Assembly: GCF_011043545.1 (NCBI RefSeq)
Contig: NZ_JAAKGP010000011.1
Location: 1-64,000 of the forward strand
DNA length: 64,000 bases
Origin: Rhodobacter sp. SGA-6-6
GTDB taxonomy: Bacteria; Pseudomonadota; Alphaproteobacteria; Rhodobacterales; Rhodobacteraceae
Reading direction: 5' to 3'
In this document: in pieces, positions 8,618 to 18,704 of the stretch
How positions within the stretch are numbered: the first letter of the stretch is position 1
How the letters are laid out: each line of letters begins with the position of its first letter
Translations under genes and position numbers: made by a program
The notes under the pieces: generated by a model
The model's database searches: none
What the model saw: only the letters and a program-made list of their open reading frames with translations
What the model was told of the DNA's origin: nothing

Positions 8618-8769
8618 CGCCGGGCCTCCGGGGCCCCGCAGGCCCGCAGCTGACGCAGTATCAGGATTTCCATGTCCCTTCCCCATATCTTGCGGCCAGC
8701 CTCTGCGCGCCGGTGCGGACTGTCAATATCTGGCCTGCGGTCAAGGGTGCCGATTCCCGGACGAAACCC

Positions 8770-10047
8770 CTAATGCATCGCCTTCCTGATCCGGCGGACC
8801 ATCAGCCAGACCAGCCCGATCACCGGCAGCACAAGGGCGGCGGTCAGCATCTCCTTGGTCCAGCCCATCGCCGCGGCGAAAGGATAGGCCAGATAGGCGG
8901 CCAAGCTGACGGCATAATAGCTGATCGCCACCACCGACAGCCCCTCGACCGTGTGCTGCAACCGCAGCGCCAGGTCGGCGCGGCGGTCCATGCTCTCCAG
9001 CAGCCGCTGGTTCTGGCCCGAGCGCTCGACATCCACCCGCGTCCGCAGCAGCTCGGCCGCGCGGATGGCGCGTTCGGACATCTCGCGCAGGCGCTTCTCG
9101 GCGGATTTCACCGTGCGCATGGCGGGGTCGTAGCGGCGCATCATGAATTCGGCCAGGGTCTGGCGACCGCCGAGCCGGTCCTCGCGCAGGACCTGGATAC
9201 GCTGGTTCAGGATCGCCTCATAGGCCGCCGTCGCGCCGAAGCGGAACGAGAAGCGGACCGCCAGGCCCTCCAGCTCCGCCGCGATGGAGAGAAGCTCGTG
9301 CAGCACCTCTTCAGAGGGCCGGGCGCCGCTGTCCAGCCCCGCGACCAGCGCCTCCATCTTCGGGTCGAGCGCGTTCAGCCATTGCGTCAGCTGGCGCGCG
9401 CGCATCAGCCCCAGCATCGACATGGCGCGATAGGTTTCGATCTCGCAGAGCCGCTGGACGATGCGGCCCACCCTGCGGGGCGAGCCGCCGGGCCGGACGA
9501 AGACGGCAAAGCGCATGTGGCCGGCCGGGTCGATGCGGAAATCGCCGGCGATCACCGCCGCGTCGTCGACCACGCGAGACAGCACCATGCTTTCGGGCAC
9601 GAACCAGTCGGCGCAGGCGCGCAGGATGTCGTCCTCGTCCGCCGGCATCGGCGCGACGCGGATCAGTGCCGAGACCAGGCGGTCGCCCGGCGCGGCCTCG
9701 ACCCAGTCGGGCGGGAAGACCTCGGCCTCCGCCGGGTCGAAGGGGCGGGGCGAGAGGCCGGGGCAGAAGGCCGAATAGGTCACGAATTCGGTGTGGCTCT
9801 CCCATTTCAGCTCGGCCCGGCCGATGGGACCGGAGTAATGGGTGGCCTCTGGCTGCGGATGGGCGCCGCCGTGGCGGTCGATCAGCGCCAGCAGGTGGGC
9901 GCGGTCGCGCGCCCGGTCGCGGTTGGCGGCGTCCACCGGCGGCTTGATCGCCAGGAAGACGGCGGTGCAGGGCAGCTCCAGCGCCGGGAAGGGGCGGGCG
10001 TGCAGTTCGTTGACGGTGGCATAGCGCAGGGGATGGTCGGCAGGCAT
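8770..10047 (-). CDS. DUF3422 family membrane-anchored protein
   Basis: A 425-residue protein starting MPADHPLRYATVNELHARPF, the conserved N-terminus of DUF3422, with the DSGARPSEEVLHELLSIAAELE region and a long helical middle part rich in Arg and Glu that may form a coiled coil. Two hydrophobic segments close the protein (about residues 365-385 and 395-412), so it is probably anchored in the inner membrane with a large cytoplasmic domain. Function is unknown. The open frame continues far upstream, but only the ATG at 10047 gives the family N-terminus; no strong ribosome site precedes it. The pntB terminator separates it from the transhydrogenase genes. Confidence 0.8.
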   Translation of the reverse strand: MPADHPLRYATVNELHARPFPALELPCTAVFLAIKPPVDAANRDRARDRAHLLALIDRHGGAHPQPEATHYSGPIGRAELKWESHTEFVTYSAFCPGLSPRPFDPAEAEVFPPDWVEAAPGDRLVSALIRVAPMPADEDDILRACADWFVPESMVLSRVVDDAAVIAGDFRIDPAGHMRFAVFVRPGGSPRRVGRIVQRLCEIETYRAMSMLGLMRARQLTQWLNALDPKMEALVAGLDSGARPSEEVLHELLSIAAELEGLAVRFSFRFGATAAYEAILNQRIQVLREDRLGGRQTLAEFMMRRYDPAMRTVKSAEKRLREMSERAIRAAELLRTRVDVERSGQNQRLLESMDRRADLALRLQHTVEGLSVVAISYYAVSLAAYLAYPFAAAMGWTKEMLTAALVLPVIGLVWLMVRRIRKAMH

Positions 10048-10161
10048 CTTCGGCGGTCCGGTGGGGTCTGTTTCGGCCAGATGGACGGCGGCACGGCGGC
10101 GGATGCCAGAAGTTTCGCGGGATACCGGGGTATGCGGCGGGGGTGTTGCGCGAATGCAAAA

Positions 10162-10184
10162 GGCCCCGGCGCGATGCCGGGGCC
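10162..10184 (-). terminator. Rho-independent terminator after pntB
   Basis: Nine-bp stem GGCCCCGGC / GCCGGGGCC with a five-base loop, extended by A-T pairs after one mismatch. On the minus strand it is followed by TTTTGCATT. It lies 30 bases beyond the pntB stop. Confidence 0.85.
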
Positions 10185-10214
10185 CTTGCACGATTTTTGG
10201 GCGCAAGATCGGTC

Positions 10215-11648
10215 CTAGTCGATCATCGGCAGCAGCGCGTCCAGCGATTTCTTGGCGTCGCCGTAGAACATCCGGGTGTTGTCCTTGTAGAACAGCGGGT
10301 TCTCGATGCCGGAATATCCCGTGCCCTGCCCGCGCTTCGACACGAAGACCTGCTTGGCCTTCCAGCACTCCAGCACCGGCATCCCGGCGATGGGGGAGTT
10401 CGGGTCCTCCTGCGCCGCCGGGTTGACGATGTCGTTCGAGCCGATGACGATGGCGACATCGGTTTCCGGGAAGTCCTCGTTGATCTCGTCCATCTCCAGC
10501 ACGATGTCGTAAGGCACCTTCGCCTCGGCCAGCAGCACGTTCATGTGGCCGGGCAGTCGCCCCGCCACCGGATGGATGGCGAAGCGGACGTTCTTCCCCT
10601 TGGCGCGCAGCTTGCGGGTCAGTTCGGAAACCGACTGCTGCGCCTGCGCCACCGCCATGCCGTAGCCGGGGATGATGATCACGGAATCCGCATCGTTCAG
10701 CGCCGCCGCCACGCCCTCGGCGTCGATGGCGATCTGCTCGCCGGTGACTTCCATGGCCGGGCCCGAGGTGCCGCCGAAGCCGCCGAGGATCACCGAGATG
10801 AACGAACGGTTCATCGCCTTGCACATGATGTAGGACAGGATCGCACCGGAGGAGCCAACCAGCGCGCCGACCACGATCAGCAGATCGTTCGACAGCGAGA
10901 AGCCGATCGCCGCCGCCGCCCAGCCGGAATAGCTGTTCAGCATCGACACCACTACCGGCATGTCGGCGCCGCCGATGCCCATGATCAGGTGGTAGCCGAT
11001 GAAGAAGGCCAGCAGCGTCATCCCGATCAGCGCCAGCACCGAGCCGGAGTTCAGGTAGACCAGCAGCAGCAGCAAGGAGCCAAGGGCCGCGCCGGCATTC
11101 AGCACATGCCCGCCCGGCAGCTTCTTCGCCTTGCCATCCACCTTCCCGGCCAGCTTGCCATAGGCGATGACCGAGCCGGTGAAGGTGACCGCGCCGATGA
11201 AGACGCCGAGGAACAGTTCCACCCGCAGGATCGACAGTTCCACCGGGGTCTTGTGCGCCAGAAGGGCGGCGAAGCCGGTCAGCCCGGCCCGGCCCGCGGC
11301 ATCCAGCCCCGCCACGTCGGCGGCCTCGATATGGGCGTTGTAGCCGATGAAGACCGCAGCGAGGCCGACCAGGCTGTGCATGGCGGCGACAAGCTGCGGC
11401 ATCTCGGTCATCTGGACGCGCTGCGCGACATACCATCCGGCGGAACCGCCGATGACCAGCATGGCCAGGGTGACATACCAGTTGCCCGCGCCCGGGCCGA
11501 TCAGCGTGGCCAGCACCGCCAGCGCCATGCCCACGATGCCATACCAGACCGCGCGCTTGGCGCTTTCCTGCCCCGACAGACCGCCCAGCGACTGGATGAA
11601 GAGGACGGCGGCGACGACATAGGCCGCGGTGGTGAATCCGATTTCCAT
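10215..11648 (-). CDS. pntB: NAD(P) transhydrogenase subunit beta
   Basis: A 477-residue membrane protein. The N-terminal half has eight or nine hydrophobic segments (domain II part of the proton channel), and the C-terminal half is the NADP(H)-binding domain III with [35 protein letters not shown] and [12 protein letters not shown]. With PntA it couples hydride transfer from NADH to NADP+ to proton entry, supplying NADPH. It starts 12 bases after the pntA stop with AAGGGG before the ATG, so the genes form a two-gene operon closed by the terminator at 10162-10184. Confidence 0.95.
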   Translation of the reverse strand: MEIGFTTAAYVVAAVLFIQSLGGLSGQESAKRAVWYGIVGMALAVLATLIGPGAGNWYVTLAMLVIGGSAGWYVAQRVQMTEMPQLVAAMHSLVGLAAVFIGYNAHIEAADVAGLDAAGRAGLTGFAALLAHKTPVELSILRVELFLGVFIGAVTFTGSVIAYGKLAGKVDGKAKKLPGGHVLNAGAALGSLLLLLVYLNSGSVLALIGMTLLAFFIGYHLIMGIGGADMPVVVSMLNSYSGWAAAAIGFSLSNDLLIVVGALVGSSGAILSYIMCKAMNRSFISVILGGFGGTSGPAMEVTGEQIAIDAEGVAAALNDADSVIIIPGYGMAVAQAQQSVSELTRKLRAKGKNVRFAIHPVAGRLPGHMNVLLAEAKVPYDIVLEMDEINEDFPETDVAIVIGSNDIVNPAAQEDPNSPIAGMPVLECWKAKQVFVSKRGQGTGYSGIENPLFYKDNTRMFYGDAKKSLDALLPMID

Positions 11649-11660
11649 CTGCCCTGCCCC

Positions 11661-13235
11661 TTACGACTTCTGGAACATGGCCAGCATCCGCCGCGTGACC
11701 ATGAAGCCGCCGAAAATGTTGACCCCCGCCATCAGCACCGACAGCGCGCCGAGGATGATGACCAGGATGTTCCCCGATCCGATCTGCAAGAGCGCGCCGA
11801 GGATGATGATCGAAGAGATCGCGTTGGTCACCGCCATCAGCGGCGTGTGCAGCGAATGCGAGACGTTCCAGATCACCTGGAAGCCGACATAGCAGGCCAG
11901 CACGAAGACGATGAAGTGCGACATGAAGCTGGCCGGGGCGTAAAGCCCGGCCAAGAGCAGCAGCCCGCCGCCGATGGCCAGCAGGCCGACCTGGCTGCGG
12001 GTCTGCGCCTTGAAGGCGGCGACTTCCTGCGCCCGGCGTTCCTCGGGCGTCAGTTCCTTGGGCTTTTCCTTCGGCTTCTGCGCCGCGATGGCCTGCACCT
12101 TGGGCGGCGGCGGCGGATAGGTCACCGCGCCGGCATGGGCCACGGTGGCGCCGCGGATCACGTCGTCTTCCATGTTGTGGTCGATCACGCCGTCCTTCTT
12201 CGGCGTAAGATCGGTCAGCATGTGCCTGATGTTGGTGGCATAAAGCGTGGAAGCCTGCGTCGCCATCCGGCTGGGGAAGTCGGTGTAGCCGACGATGGTC
12301 ACGCCGTTGTCGGTGACGATCTTCTGGTCCGGCACCGTCAGGTCGCAGTTGCCGCCGCGCTCGGCCGCAAGGTCGACGATGACGCTGCCGCGCTTCATCA
12401 TCGCCACCATGTCCGCGGTCCAGAGCTTCGGCGCCGGGCGGCCGGGGATCAGGGCGGTGGTGATGACGATGTCCACCTCCGGTGCCAGCTCGCGGAACTT
12501 CTTCAGCTGCGCCTCGCGGAACTCCGGGGACGAGGGCGCCGCATAGCCGCCGGTCGCGGCGCCGTCCTGCGCCTGTTCGGAGAAATCGAGATAGACGAAC
12601 TCCGCCCCCATCGACTCGATCTGCTCGGCGACCTCGGGGCGCACGTCGAAGGCCAGCGTGATCGCGCCGAGGCTGGTCGAAGTGCCGATGGCCGCCAGCC
12701 CCGCCACGCCCGCACCGACCACCAGAACCTTCGCCGGGGGCACCTTGCCCGCCGCCGTCACCTGGCCGGTGAAGAAGCGGCCGAAGTTGTTGCCGGCCTC
12801 GATCACCGCGCGGTAGCCGGCGATGTTCGCCATCGAGGACAGCGCGTCCATCTTCTGGGCGCGCGAGATGCGGGGCACCATGTCCATGGCGACCACGGTC
12901 GCGCCGCGCTCGGCCACCAGCTTCAGCAGCGCCTCGTTCTGCGCCGGCCAGAAGAAGGAGATCAGCGTCTGGCCCGCACGGAGAAGCTTGGCCTCCTTCT
13001 CCTCCGGCCCGCGCACCTTGACCAGCACGTCGGCGGCATCGACCACGGCCTTCGCCGTCTTCAGCACCTCGACGCCCGCCGCGGCATAGGCGTCATCGGT
13101 GAAGCCCGCCTTCGTCCCCGCGCCCGCCTGGATGCAGCACGCATGCCCCAGCTTTTGCAGCTGCAGCGCCGAATCGGGGGTCATCGCCACCCGGTTCTCG
13201 CCCTCGAAAATCTCAGCCAAAGCGCCGATCTTCAC
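11661..13235 (-). CDS. pntA: NAD(P) transhydrogenase subunit alpha
   Basis: A 524-residue protein: N-terminal NAD(H)-binding domain I ([15 protein letters not shown]; Rossmann motif [17 protein letters not shown] at about residues 175-190; [19 protein letters not shown]), a Pro/Lys-rich linker near residue 400, and four C-terminal transmembrane segments. It is therefore the single-chain E. coli-like form, not the split PntAA/PntAB form of Rhodospirillum. The start is GTG at 13235, preceded by GGGGGAG; the open frame runs on upstream over kynU antisense but has no support there. Confidence 0.93.
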   Translation of the reverse strand: MKIGALAEIFEGENRVAMTPDSALQLQKLGHACCIQAGAGTKAGFTDDAYAAAGVEVLKTAKAVVDAADVLVKVRGPEEKEAKLLRAGQTLISFFWPAQNEALLKLVAERGATVVAMDMVPRISRAQKMDALSSMANIAGYRAVIEAGNNFGRFFTGQVTAAGKVPPAKVLVVGAGVAGLAAIGTSTSLGAITLAFDVRPEVAEQIESMGAEFVYLDFSEQAQDGAATGGYAAPSSPEFREAQLKKFRELAPEVDIVITTALIPGRPAPKLWTADMVAMMKRGSVIVDLAAERGGNCDLTVPDQKIVTDNGVTIVGYTDFPSRMATQASTLYATNIRHMLTDLTPKKDGVIDHNMEDDVIRGATVAHAGAVTYPPPPPKVQAIAAQKPKEKPKELTPEERRAQEVAAFKAQTRSQVGLLAIGGGLLLLAGLYAPASFMSHFIVFVLACYVGFQVIWNVSHSLHTPLMAVTNAISSIIILGALLQIGSGNILVIILGALSVLMAGVNIFGGFMVTRRMLAMFQKS

Positions 13236-13304
13236 CGATCTCTCCCCCTTCCGTGGCGGTTTTCCCGCCTGTCCCGTCGCTGCTGTAGCATCGGGGACCA
13301 TGAT

Positions 13305-13317
13305 TTCAACCGTTGAA
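13305..13317. promoter_or_regulatory. Palindrome upstream of pntA
   Basis: TTCAAC-C-GTTGAA, a perfect 6-bp inverted repeat with a one-base centre, lies 70 bases upstream of the pntA start. The overlapping minus-strand TTGAAA, 16 bases and TACAGC look like a sigma-70-type promoter for pntAB, so the palindrome could be an operator. This is inference only. Confidence 0.35.
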
Positions 13318-13440
13318 TGCTGCCCCGCGGCGTTTCCTCCGGGCCCTGCGGCCCCGCTTCTTGGGGCCGCGCCACTCTTCCCGGCCCGGCCGGCGGCGTC
13401 AATCCCGGCGGCCCGTCCGCGACGCCGCAGGCGGCAAGAC

Positions 13441-13456
13441 ATTTCAAGCTTGAAAT
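13441..13456. promoter_or_regulatory. Perfect palindrome upstream of kynU
   Basis: ATTTCAAGCTTGAAAT is a 16-bp perfect palindrome 68 bases before the kynU start and the only AT-rich patch in a very GC-rich leader. It is a good candidate operator for the kynurenine genes. It shares the TTCAA/TTGAA arms with the palindrome at 13305-13317. Confidence 0.45.
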
Positions 13457-13523
13457 TTCTCGCCGGAAGCCCTATGGCTGGGGCAAGAGGAACGGGGCGG
13501 CCGCCCCGCGGGAGAGGATGCCG

Positions 13524-14720
13524 ATGACCACCGATTTTGCCGCGACCCGGGCGATATTCGACCTGCCCGAGGGGGTGATCTACCTCGACGGCAACTCGCT
13601 GGGGCCGATGCCCAGGGCCGCCGCCGCGCGGGTGGCCCATGCGGTGACCGAGGAATGGGGCAAGCTCCTGATCCGCGGCTGGAACGCGGCCGGCTGGATG
13701 GAGATGCCGGCGCGGGTGGGCGACCGGATCGCCCGGCTGGTGGGAGCGGAGCCCGGCTCGGTCGTCATGGGCGACACCCTGTCGATCAAGGTCTACCAGG
13801 CGCTGGCCTCGGCGCTGGAGATGAACCCCTCGCGGAAGGTGATCCTGTCCGACACCGGCAACTTCCCCTCCGACCTCTACATGGCCGACGGGCTGGTGCG
13901 GACCCTCGGCGAGGGCTACGCCCTGCGCACCGTCGCCCCGGAAGAGGTGGAGGCCGCGATCGGCCCCGACGTGGCGGTGCTGATGCTGACCGAGGTCGAC
14001 TACCGCACCGGGCGCAAGCACGACATGGCGAAGCTGATCGCCAAGGCCCATGCGGCCGGCGCGCTGGTGGTCTGGGACCTCGCCCATTCGGCCGGGGCGA
14101 TCCCGGTGCATCTGGCCCGCGACGGCGCCGATTTCGCCGTGGGCTGCAGCTACAAGTATCTGAACTCCGGCCCCGGCGGCCCGGCCTTCATCTATGTCGC
14201 GCCGCGCCATCAGGCGGTCGCGCGCCCGGCCCTTTCGGGCTGGCTGGGGCATGAAGCGCCCTTCGCCTTCGATCTCGACTACCGCCCCGGCCATGGCGTC
14301 GAACGGATGCGCGTCGGCACCCCGCCGATCCTGCAGCTGGCGGCGCTGGATGCCGCGCTGGACATCTGGGACGGCGTGGAGATGGAGGACCTGCGCGCCG
14401 CTTCGCTGGCCTTGCAGGACCGCTTCATCGCCGGGGTGGAGGACGCCTGCCCCGACCTGGTGCTGGCCACGCCCCGCGACCACGCCATGCGCGGAAGCCA
14501 GGTGTCGTTCCGTCACGCCGAGGGCTATGCCATCATGCAGGCGCTGATCCATGAGGGCGTGATCGGCGACTTCCGCGCCCCCGACATCCTGCGCTTCGGC
14601 TTCACTCCCTTGTATATCGGCGCGGCCGAGGTCGACCGGGCGGTGGAGATCCTGTCGCGGATCATGGCGACCCGCGGCTGGGACCGGCCGGAGTTCAAGG
14701 CCCGGGCCCGGGTGACCTGA
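13524..14720 (+). CDS. kynU: Kynureninase
   Basis: A 398-residue fold-type I PLP enzyme that cleaves kynurenine to anthranilate and alanine. Visible signatures are [11 protein letters not shown] near the N-terminus, [11 protein letters not shown] (the PLP-binding Asp) and [16 protein letters not shown], where Lys211 should bind PLP. Two ATGs compete, 13518 and 13524; GGGAGAGG abuts the first, so the second has better spacing and is used here. It is followed 144 bases later by the tryptophan dioxygenase gene, so the pair carries the first and third steps of the kynurenine path. The formamidase KynB is not in the window. Confidence 0.92.
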   Translation: MTTDFAATRAIFDLPEGVIYLDGNSLGPMPRAAAARVAHAVTEEWGKLLIRGWNAAGWMEMPARVGDRIARLVGAEPGSVVMGDTLSIKVYQALASALEMNPSRKVILSDTGNFPSDLYMADGLVRTLGEGYALRTVAPEEVEAAIGPDVAVLMLTEVDYRTGRKHDMAKLIAKAHAAGALVVWDLAHSAGAIPVHLARDGADFAVGCSYKYLNSGPGGPAFIYVAPRHQAVARPALSGWLGHEAPFAFDLDYRPGHGVERMRVGTPPILQLAALDAALDIWDGVEMEDLRAASLALQDRFIAGVEDACPDLVLATPRDHAMRGSQVSFRHAEGYAIMQALIHEGVIGDFRAPDILRFGFTPLYIGAAEVDRAVEILSRIMATRGWDRPEFKARARVT

Positions 14721-14864
14721 TGGCCGCCCTGCCGCCCAGCCTGCCGCCGGTCTGCCGCCCTGCGGGCTGGGTCGCCATCTGGCGGCGGCTGGGCAATCTG
14801 TCGGTGCTGAACCGGAGGGCTGAACTTTCCCCTTGAAGCCTTTAGATTCACAGGAGAAAGAGAC

Positions 14865-15701
14865 ATGACCAAACTACCCGACCCCGCCTCAGACGGCGCC
14901 CAGATGTCCTTCGACGGGCGGATGTCCTATGGCGACTATCTCGCCATCGACCAGATCCTGACCGCACAGAAGCCGCTCAGCACCGCGCATGACGAGATGC
15001 TGTTCATCATCCAGCACCAGACCTCCGAGCTGTGGATGCGGCTGGCGCTGCACGAACTGGACGCCGCCCGCCGTTGCGTGGCCGAGGACCGCGCCCGCGA
15101 GGCCTTCAAGATGCTGGCGCGGATCGCCCGCATCTTCGAGCAGTTGAACAACGCTTGGGACGTGCTGCGGACGATGACGCCCGCCGACTACACCACCTTC
15201 CGCGAAAGCCTGGGCCAGTCCTCCGGCTTCCAGTCCTGGCAATACCGGCTGATCGAATATGCCGTGGGCAACCGCAACCTTGCGATGCTGAAGCCCCATG
15301 CCCACCGGCCCGACCTGCTGGCGAAGCTGGAGGCGGAACTGGCGCGGCCCTCGCTTTACGACGAGGCGCTGCGGCTCTTGTCCCGGACGGGCTTTGCGGT
15401 GCCGGAGGCGGTGCTGACCCGCGACCTGCGCCAGCCCTGGGCCTTCGACGAGCGCGTGCAGGAGGTCTGGGCGCAGGTCTACCGCAATCCCTCGGCGCAT
15501 TGGGAAGCCTATGAACTGGCTGAGAAGCTGGTGGATTTCGAGGACTACTTCCGCCGCTGGCGCTTCAACCACGTCACCACGGTGGAACGGGTGATCGGCT
15601 TCAAGCGCGGGACGGGGGGCACCTCGGGCATCGCCTATCTCAAGCGGATGCTGGAGGTGCAGCTGTTCCCCGAACTCTGGTCGCTGCGGACGGCGCTGTA
15701 G
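14865..15701 (+). CDS. kynA: Tryptophan 2,3-dioxygenase
   Basis: A 278-residue heme dioxygenase that opens the indole ring of tryptophan to N-formylkynurenine. It has the family core [20 protein letters not shown] with distal His51, the [12 protein letters not shown] helix, the [13 protein letters not shown] segment holding the likely proximal heme ligand His236, and the closing [13 protein letters not shown] loop. Length matches the bacterial family. An AGGAGAAAG ribosome site precedes the ATG. It probably shares the kynU transcript and is followed by a decayed copy of the structured repeat. Confidence 0.94.
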   Translation: MTKLPDPASDGAQMSFDGRMSYGDYLAIDQILTAQKPLSTAHDEMLFIIQHQTSELWMRLALHELDAARRCVAEDRAREAFKMLARIARIFEQLNNAWDVLRTMTPADYTTFRESLGQSSGFQSWQYRLIEYAVGNRNLAMLKPHAHRPDLLAKLEAELARPSLYDEALRLLSRTGFAVPEAVLTRDLRQPWAFDERVQEVWAQVYRNPSAHWEAYELAEKLVDFEDYFRRWRFNHVTTVERVIGFKRGTGGTSGIAYLKRMLEVQLFPELWSLRTAL

Positions 15702-16032
15702 GCACTCTCCAGCCGGGCGGGAGAAGAGGCACCGCCTCGCCCCCGCCCGCGCCCAGCGGTTCGACCGGAGACCTGTCAACCCGAGACCGGGAAGACCGGC
15801 GCCGCCCCGGCGGGCCCGGCTGGTCTATGGAAATGATGCTTTGGGACGAAAGCGGTGGCCGTCGCCAGGACAAGAGCGCGGACAGACCTTTCCCGTTCAC
15901 GAAGCCGTCATCGGCGGGCGGTCCGCCGCCCGCCGGCCCCGCGGCGGTTTGACGCTCCTTCCGGCCTCGGCTAGTGTCGCCCCCGTGAATCCGGGAGCAT
16001 TGTTCCCGGAATGGAAACCTGTGAGCCCAAGC
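15702..16032 (+). other. Gap with a decayed structured-repeat copy and a promoter
   Basis: 331 bases without a gene. From about 15714 it carries a degraded relative of the ~215-bp repeat: GCCGGGCGGGAGAAGAGGCA, then GCCTCGCCCCCGCCCG, then CCGGAGAC and CCCGAGA, after which similarity fades, with a possible stem IV remnant near 15858. The right end holds the transpeptidase promoter and an inverted repeat (TCCGGGA-7-TCCCGGA, 15990-16010). Confidence 0.6.
15949..15977 (+). promoter_or_regulatory. Sigma-70-type promoter of the transpeptidase gene
   Basis: TTGACG, a 17-base spacer and TAGTGT, placed about 55 bases upstream of the chosen ATG. The inverted repeat TCCGGGA / TCCCGGA would lie at the start of the transcript. 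Confidence 0.55.
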
Positions 16033-17031
16033 ATGATCCTGACCGGCCGCCTTGCCCTTTCCCCGCTGCTCCGAACGCCGGCCTTCGCGCTGGCCGCGGC
16101 CCTGCTGCTGGCGGGCTGCGTCGACCCGATCACCGGGCAGCCGGCCGGCACCCCCGCCGCCGCGGGCCCCGAACTGCCGAAGCCCGAGGACAATGTCTAC
16201 GTGGCCAAGTCGGACGGGCAATACACCGTCCCCGCCCTGCCGGTCGAACAGATCCCCGAGGCCTACCGCCGCCAGGTCGTGGCCTACACCACCGAACAGG
16301 CCCCCGGCACCATCATCATCGACCCCAGCCAGCGCGTGCTCTACTACGTCCTCGGCAAGAACAGGGCGCTGCGCTACGGCATCGCCGTCGGGGCCGAGGG
16401 CTTCGGCTGGTCGGGCGAGGCCATCGTCGCCAACAAGAAGCACTGGCCGACCTGGACCCCGCCGAAGGAGATGATCGCGCGCAAGCCCGAGCTGGCGAAA
16501 TGGGAGAACGGCCAACCCGGCGGCCCGACCAACCCCTTGGGCGCGCGGGCGATCTACCTGACCTCGAACGGCGTGGACTACGGCTACCGCATCCACGGCA
16601 CCCCGGAGTGGAAGTCGATCGGCCGCAACGCCTCCTCCGGCTGCTTCCGCATGATCAACCAGGACGTGATGGACCTGTTCGAGCGGGTGAAGGGCGGCGA
16701 GAAGGTGATCGTGCTGACCTCGAAGGGCGAGATGCCGAACGGCCTCAACATCCCGAAACCGCCGGCGGTGAAGAAGAAGGCCCCGGCCGCCGCGCCGGTG
16801 GTGGCGCCGCCGCTGGCCGTGCTGCCGCCCCCCAGCATCGTCGGCGGACCTGCCGCGCCGGCCGCCCCGTCGGCGGAGCCCGCCGCGGCCCCGGCGACTG
16901 CGCCGGCGGTGCCGGCCCCCGCCGCCGATACGCCGCCCGCCGCCGTGCCGGAGGCCCCGGCGGCCGCGCCCGAACCCGCCGCCCCGGCCTGCCCGGTGCC
17001 GATGGTCGACGGCGCCTGCCCGCAGGACTGA
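16033..17031 (+). CDS. L,D-transpeptidase (YkuD domain) lipoprotein
   Basis: A 332-residue protein with a signal peptide ending in the lipobox LLAGC (Cys29 is the lipidated residue), then a YkuD catalytic domain at about residues 85-240 with IHGTPEWKSIGRNASSGCFR, the His...Ser-x-Gly-Cys-x-Arg motif of L,D-transpeptidases. The last 90 residues are Ala/Pro-rich low complexity ending in two Cys (PACPVPMVDGACPQD), probably a periplasmic spacer. Such enzymes make 3-3 peptidoglycan cross-links or attach proteins to the wall. A GTG at 16021 is an alternative start four codons upstream. Confidence 0.88.
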   Translation: MILTGRLALSPLLRTPAFALAAALLLAGCVDPITGQPAGTPAAAGPELPKPEDNVYVAKSDGQYTVPALPVEQIPEAYRRQVVAYTTEQAPGTIIIDPSQRVLYYVLGKNRALRYGIAVGAEGFGWSGEAIVANKKHWPTWTPPKEMIARKPELAKWENGQPGGPTNPLGARAIYLTSNGVDYGYRIHGTPEWKSIGRNASSGCFRMINQDVMDLFERVKGGEKVIVLTSKGEMPNGLNIPKPPAVKKKAPAAAPVVAPPLAVLPPPSIVGGPAAPAAPSAEPAAAPATAPAVPAPAADTPPAAVPEAPAAAPEPAAPACPVPMVDGACPQD

Positions 17032-17047
17032 CGGAACATCTCCAAGG

Positions 17048-17092
17048 CCCCGAAGATCGCGCGATCTTCGGGGTGATTTCCGCGCGGAAATC
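17048..17092. terminator. Double palindrome between convergent genes
   Basis: Two perfect palindromes in tandem: CCCCGAAGATCGC / GCGATCTTCGGGG (17048-17073) and GATTTCCGC / GCGGAAATC (17075-17092). They fill the gap between the transpeptidase gene and the convergent small gene. No long U-run follows, so they may act as a bidirectional terminator or as 3'-end protection. Confidence 0.6.
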
Positions 17093-17096
17093 GCCG

Positions 17097-17324
17097 TTAC
17101 AACAGCCGCCGCAACGGCCCCCGGTTGCAGAAGATCACGAACTGTCCGGCATTCTCGACCAGCGAGAAGCCGCGCCGTCTTATCTCGGCCATGAAGGCCG
17201 CGCGGCCGACATACCGCTCCACATCCCGCACCTGCCGGCGGATCACCGCGCCGTCGCGTGCGGCCTTCGAGGCGAACAACTCGCCGAAGAACTGGTCCTG
17301 GGAAAGGGGCGGCAGGGCGGACAT
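17097..17324 (-). CDS. Conserved small protein, function unknown
   Basis: A 75-residue basic protein starting MSALPPLSQDQFFGELFASKA and holding RRQVRDVERYVGRAAFMAEIRRRGF and ENAGQFVIFCNRGPLR. I remember similar short proteins in Rhodobacteraceae, often mislabelled as phosphoribosylanthranilate isomerase; nothing here resembles that enzyme. An ATG three codons upstream (17333) is an equal alternative; neither has a strong ribosome site. It lies 41 bases downstream of the glutamine-amidotransferase-like gene on the same strand and may be co-transcribed with it. Confidence 0.65.
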   Translation of the reverse strand: MSALPPLSQDQFFGELFASKAARDGAVIRRQVRDVERYVGRAAFMAEIRRRGFSLVENAGQFVIFCNRGPLRRLL

Positions 17325-17365
17325 GAGGCCCATGCTGGCCGCAAAGGGTTGACGAAACCTTGACG

Positions 17366-18154
17366 CTACTCCGCCGCCAGCCGCTTCTTCCGCCCCTCGG
17401 CCCAGTCGGTGCAGGCGCGGCCGAAGGCCTCGAACAGCGGGCGCGACACCGGGTCCTCGCCCGCCCGCCATTCCGGGTGCCATTGCACCGAAAGGGTGAA
17501 GCCGGGCGCGTCCCTGACATGGATCGCCTCCGGCGTGCCGTCCGGCGCGATGCCCTCGACCACGATCCGCGGCCCCGGCCGGTCGATGCCCTGGCCGTGC
17601 AGGGTGTTGGTCATCACCTCCGCCGCGCCCATCAGCCGGTGGAACACCCCGCCCTCGGTGAAACGCACCGCATGGCGCAGGGCGAACTGCTCTTCCAGCG
17701 TGCCCTCGGGCGGCATCCGGTGGTTCATCCGCCCCGGCAACTCGCGGATTTCCGGGTGGAGCGAGCCGCCCATGGCCACGTTCACCTCCTGGAAGCCGCG
17801 GCAGATGCCCAGGAAGGGCTGGCCGCGGTCGACGCAGGCGCGGATCAGCGGCAGCACCACCGCATCGCGGCCGCGGTCGAAGGCGCCATGCGCCGGCGTC
17901 TCCTCGGCGCCGTATTCCGAAGGATGGACGTTCGGCCGGCCGCCGGTCAGCAGGAAGCCGTCGCAAAGGCCCAACAGGTCCTCGACCGAGACATAGCGCG
18001 GGTCGGTCGGGATGATCAGCGGCAGACAGCCCGCCACGTCCGCCACCGCCTCGGAATTCATCGTGCCGCTGGCATGGACGAAATAGCGGTCGTTCATCGC
18101 ATGGGAGTTGCCGATGATGCCCACCACGGGGCGACGGCTGGTCAGGCAGGACAT
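17366..18154 (-). CDS. Class-I glutamine amidotransferase-like hydrolase (peptidase C26, PuuD-like)
   Basis: A 262-residue cytoplasmic enzyme. The nucleophile elbow GICRGFQEVNVAMGG carries the catalytic Cys, and SVQWHPEW near residue 230 carries the His of the triad. The GFLLTGGRPNVHPSEYG segment is typical of the gamma-glutamyl-GABA hydrolase group, which frees GABA from its glutamyl conjugate in putrescine breakdown. No other puu genes are nearby, so the substrate is uncertain. The ATG at 18154 gives the family N-terminus (RRPVVGIIGNSH) although its ribosome site is weak; the longer frame is GC-rich filler. Confidence 0.82.
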   Translation of the reverse strand: MSCLTSRRPVVGIIGNSHAMNDRYFVHASGTMNSEAVADVAGCLPLIIPTDPRYVSVEDLLGLCDGFLLTGGRPNVHPSEYGAEETPAHGAFDRGRDAVVLPLIRACVDRGQPFLGICRGFQEVNVAMGGSLHPEIRELPGRMNHRMPPEGTLEEQFALRHAVRFTEGGVFHRLMGAAEVMTNTLHGQGIDRPGPRIVVEGIAPDGTPEAIHVRDAPGFTLSVQWHPEWRAGEDPVSRPLFEAFGRACTDWAEGRKKRLAAE

Positions 18155-18338
18155 GTCCGGGGTCCGGCAATGGTGACTTTCGCGGGCAGGATAACCCCCC
18201 GGCGCGGCAGGGTGAAGGGGCTGATGCGGGCCGCGACGCACAGGCCGGTTGCGCTGGCGCAGGGGCTCACCGGCTCGTGACTTGCCTTCCAGCGGGGGGA
18301 AGCTGCGAGACGGAGCGGAGCACAGGAAAGGACCCCCG

Positions 18339-18704
18339 ATGAAACGGATCATGCTTGCCGCCTCGCTGCTTGCCGCCCTCGCCCTGCCCCTGCCGGCCGA
18401 GGACGCGCCGGCCGCGATGGACCATTCCGGCCATGGCGCCGCCGCTGCCGCCCCTTCGACCGAGGCCTTCGCCGCCGCCAATGCCGCGATGCACGAGGCG
18501 ATGGCGATCGACTACAGCGGCGATGCCGATGTCGATTTCATCCGCGGCATGATCCCGCATCATCAGGGCGCGGTGGCGATGGCCCGGGTGGTGCTGGAGC
18601 ACGGCAAGGACCCGGAGGTGCGCAAACTGGCCGAAGCGGTGATCGCCGCGCAGGAGGCGGAGATCCGGTGGATGCAGGAGTGGCTGGCGGACCACGCGCC
18701 CTGA
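18339..18704 (+). CDS. DUF305 domain protein, exported
   Basis: A 121-residue protein with a short signal peptide ([20 protein letters not shown]) and a DUF305 ferritin-like helical domain. The hallmark [20 protein letters not shown] and the closing EIRWMQEWL are present, and MDHSGHG before it adds possible metal-binding His and Met residues. Such proteins are often linked to copper or other metals, but no copper genes are adjacent. The ATG at 18339 follows AGGAAAGGA. Confidence 0.85.
   Translation: MKRIMLAASLLAALALPLPAEDAPAAMDHSGHGAAAAAPSTEAFAAANAAMHEAMAIDYSGDADVDFIRGMIPHHQGAVAMARVVLEHGKDPEVRKLAEAVIAAQEAEIRWMQEWLADHAP

Noticed and set aside
11661-14552. 963-codon reading of pntA
   Set aside because: The part upstream of 13235 is antisense to kynU; GTG at 13235 with GGGGGAG gives the normal PntA N-terminus.
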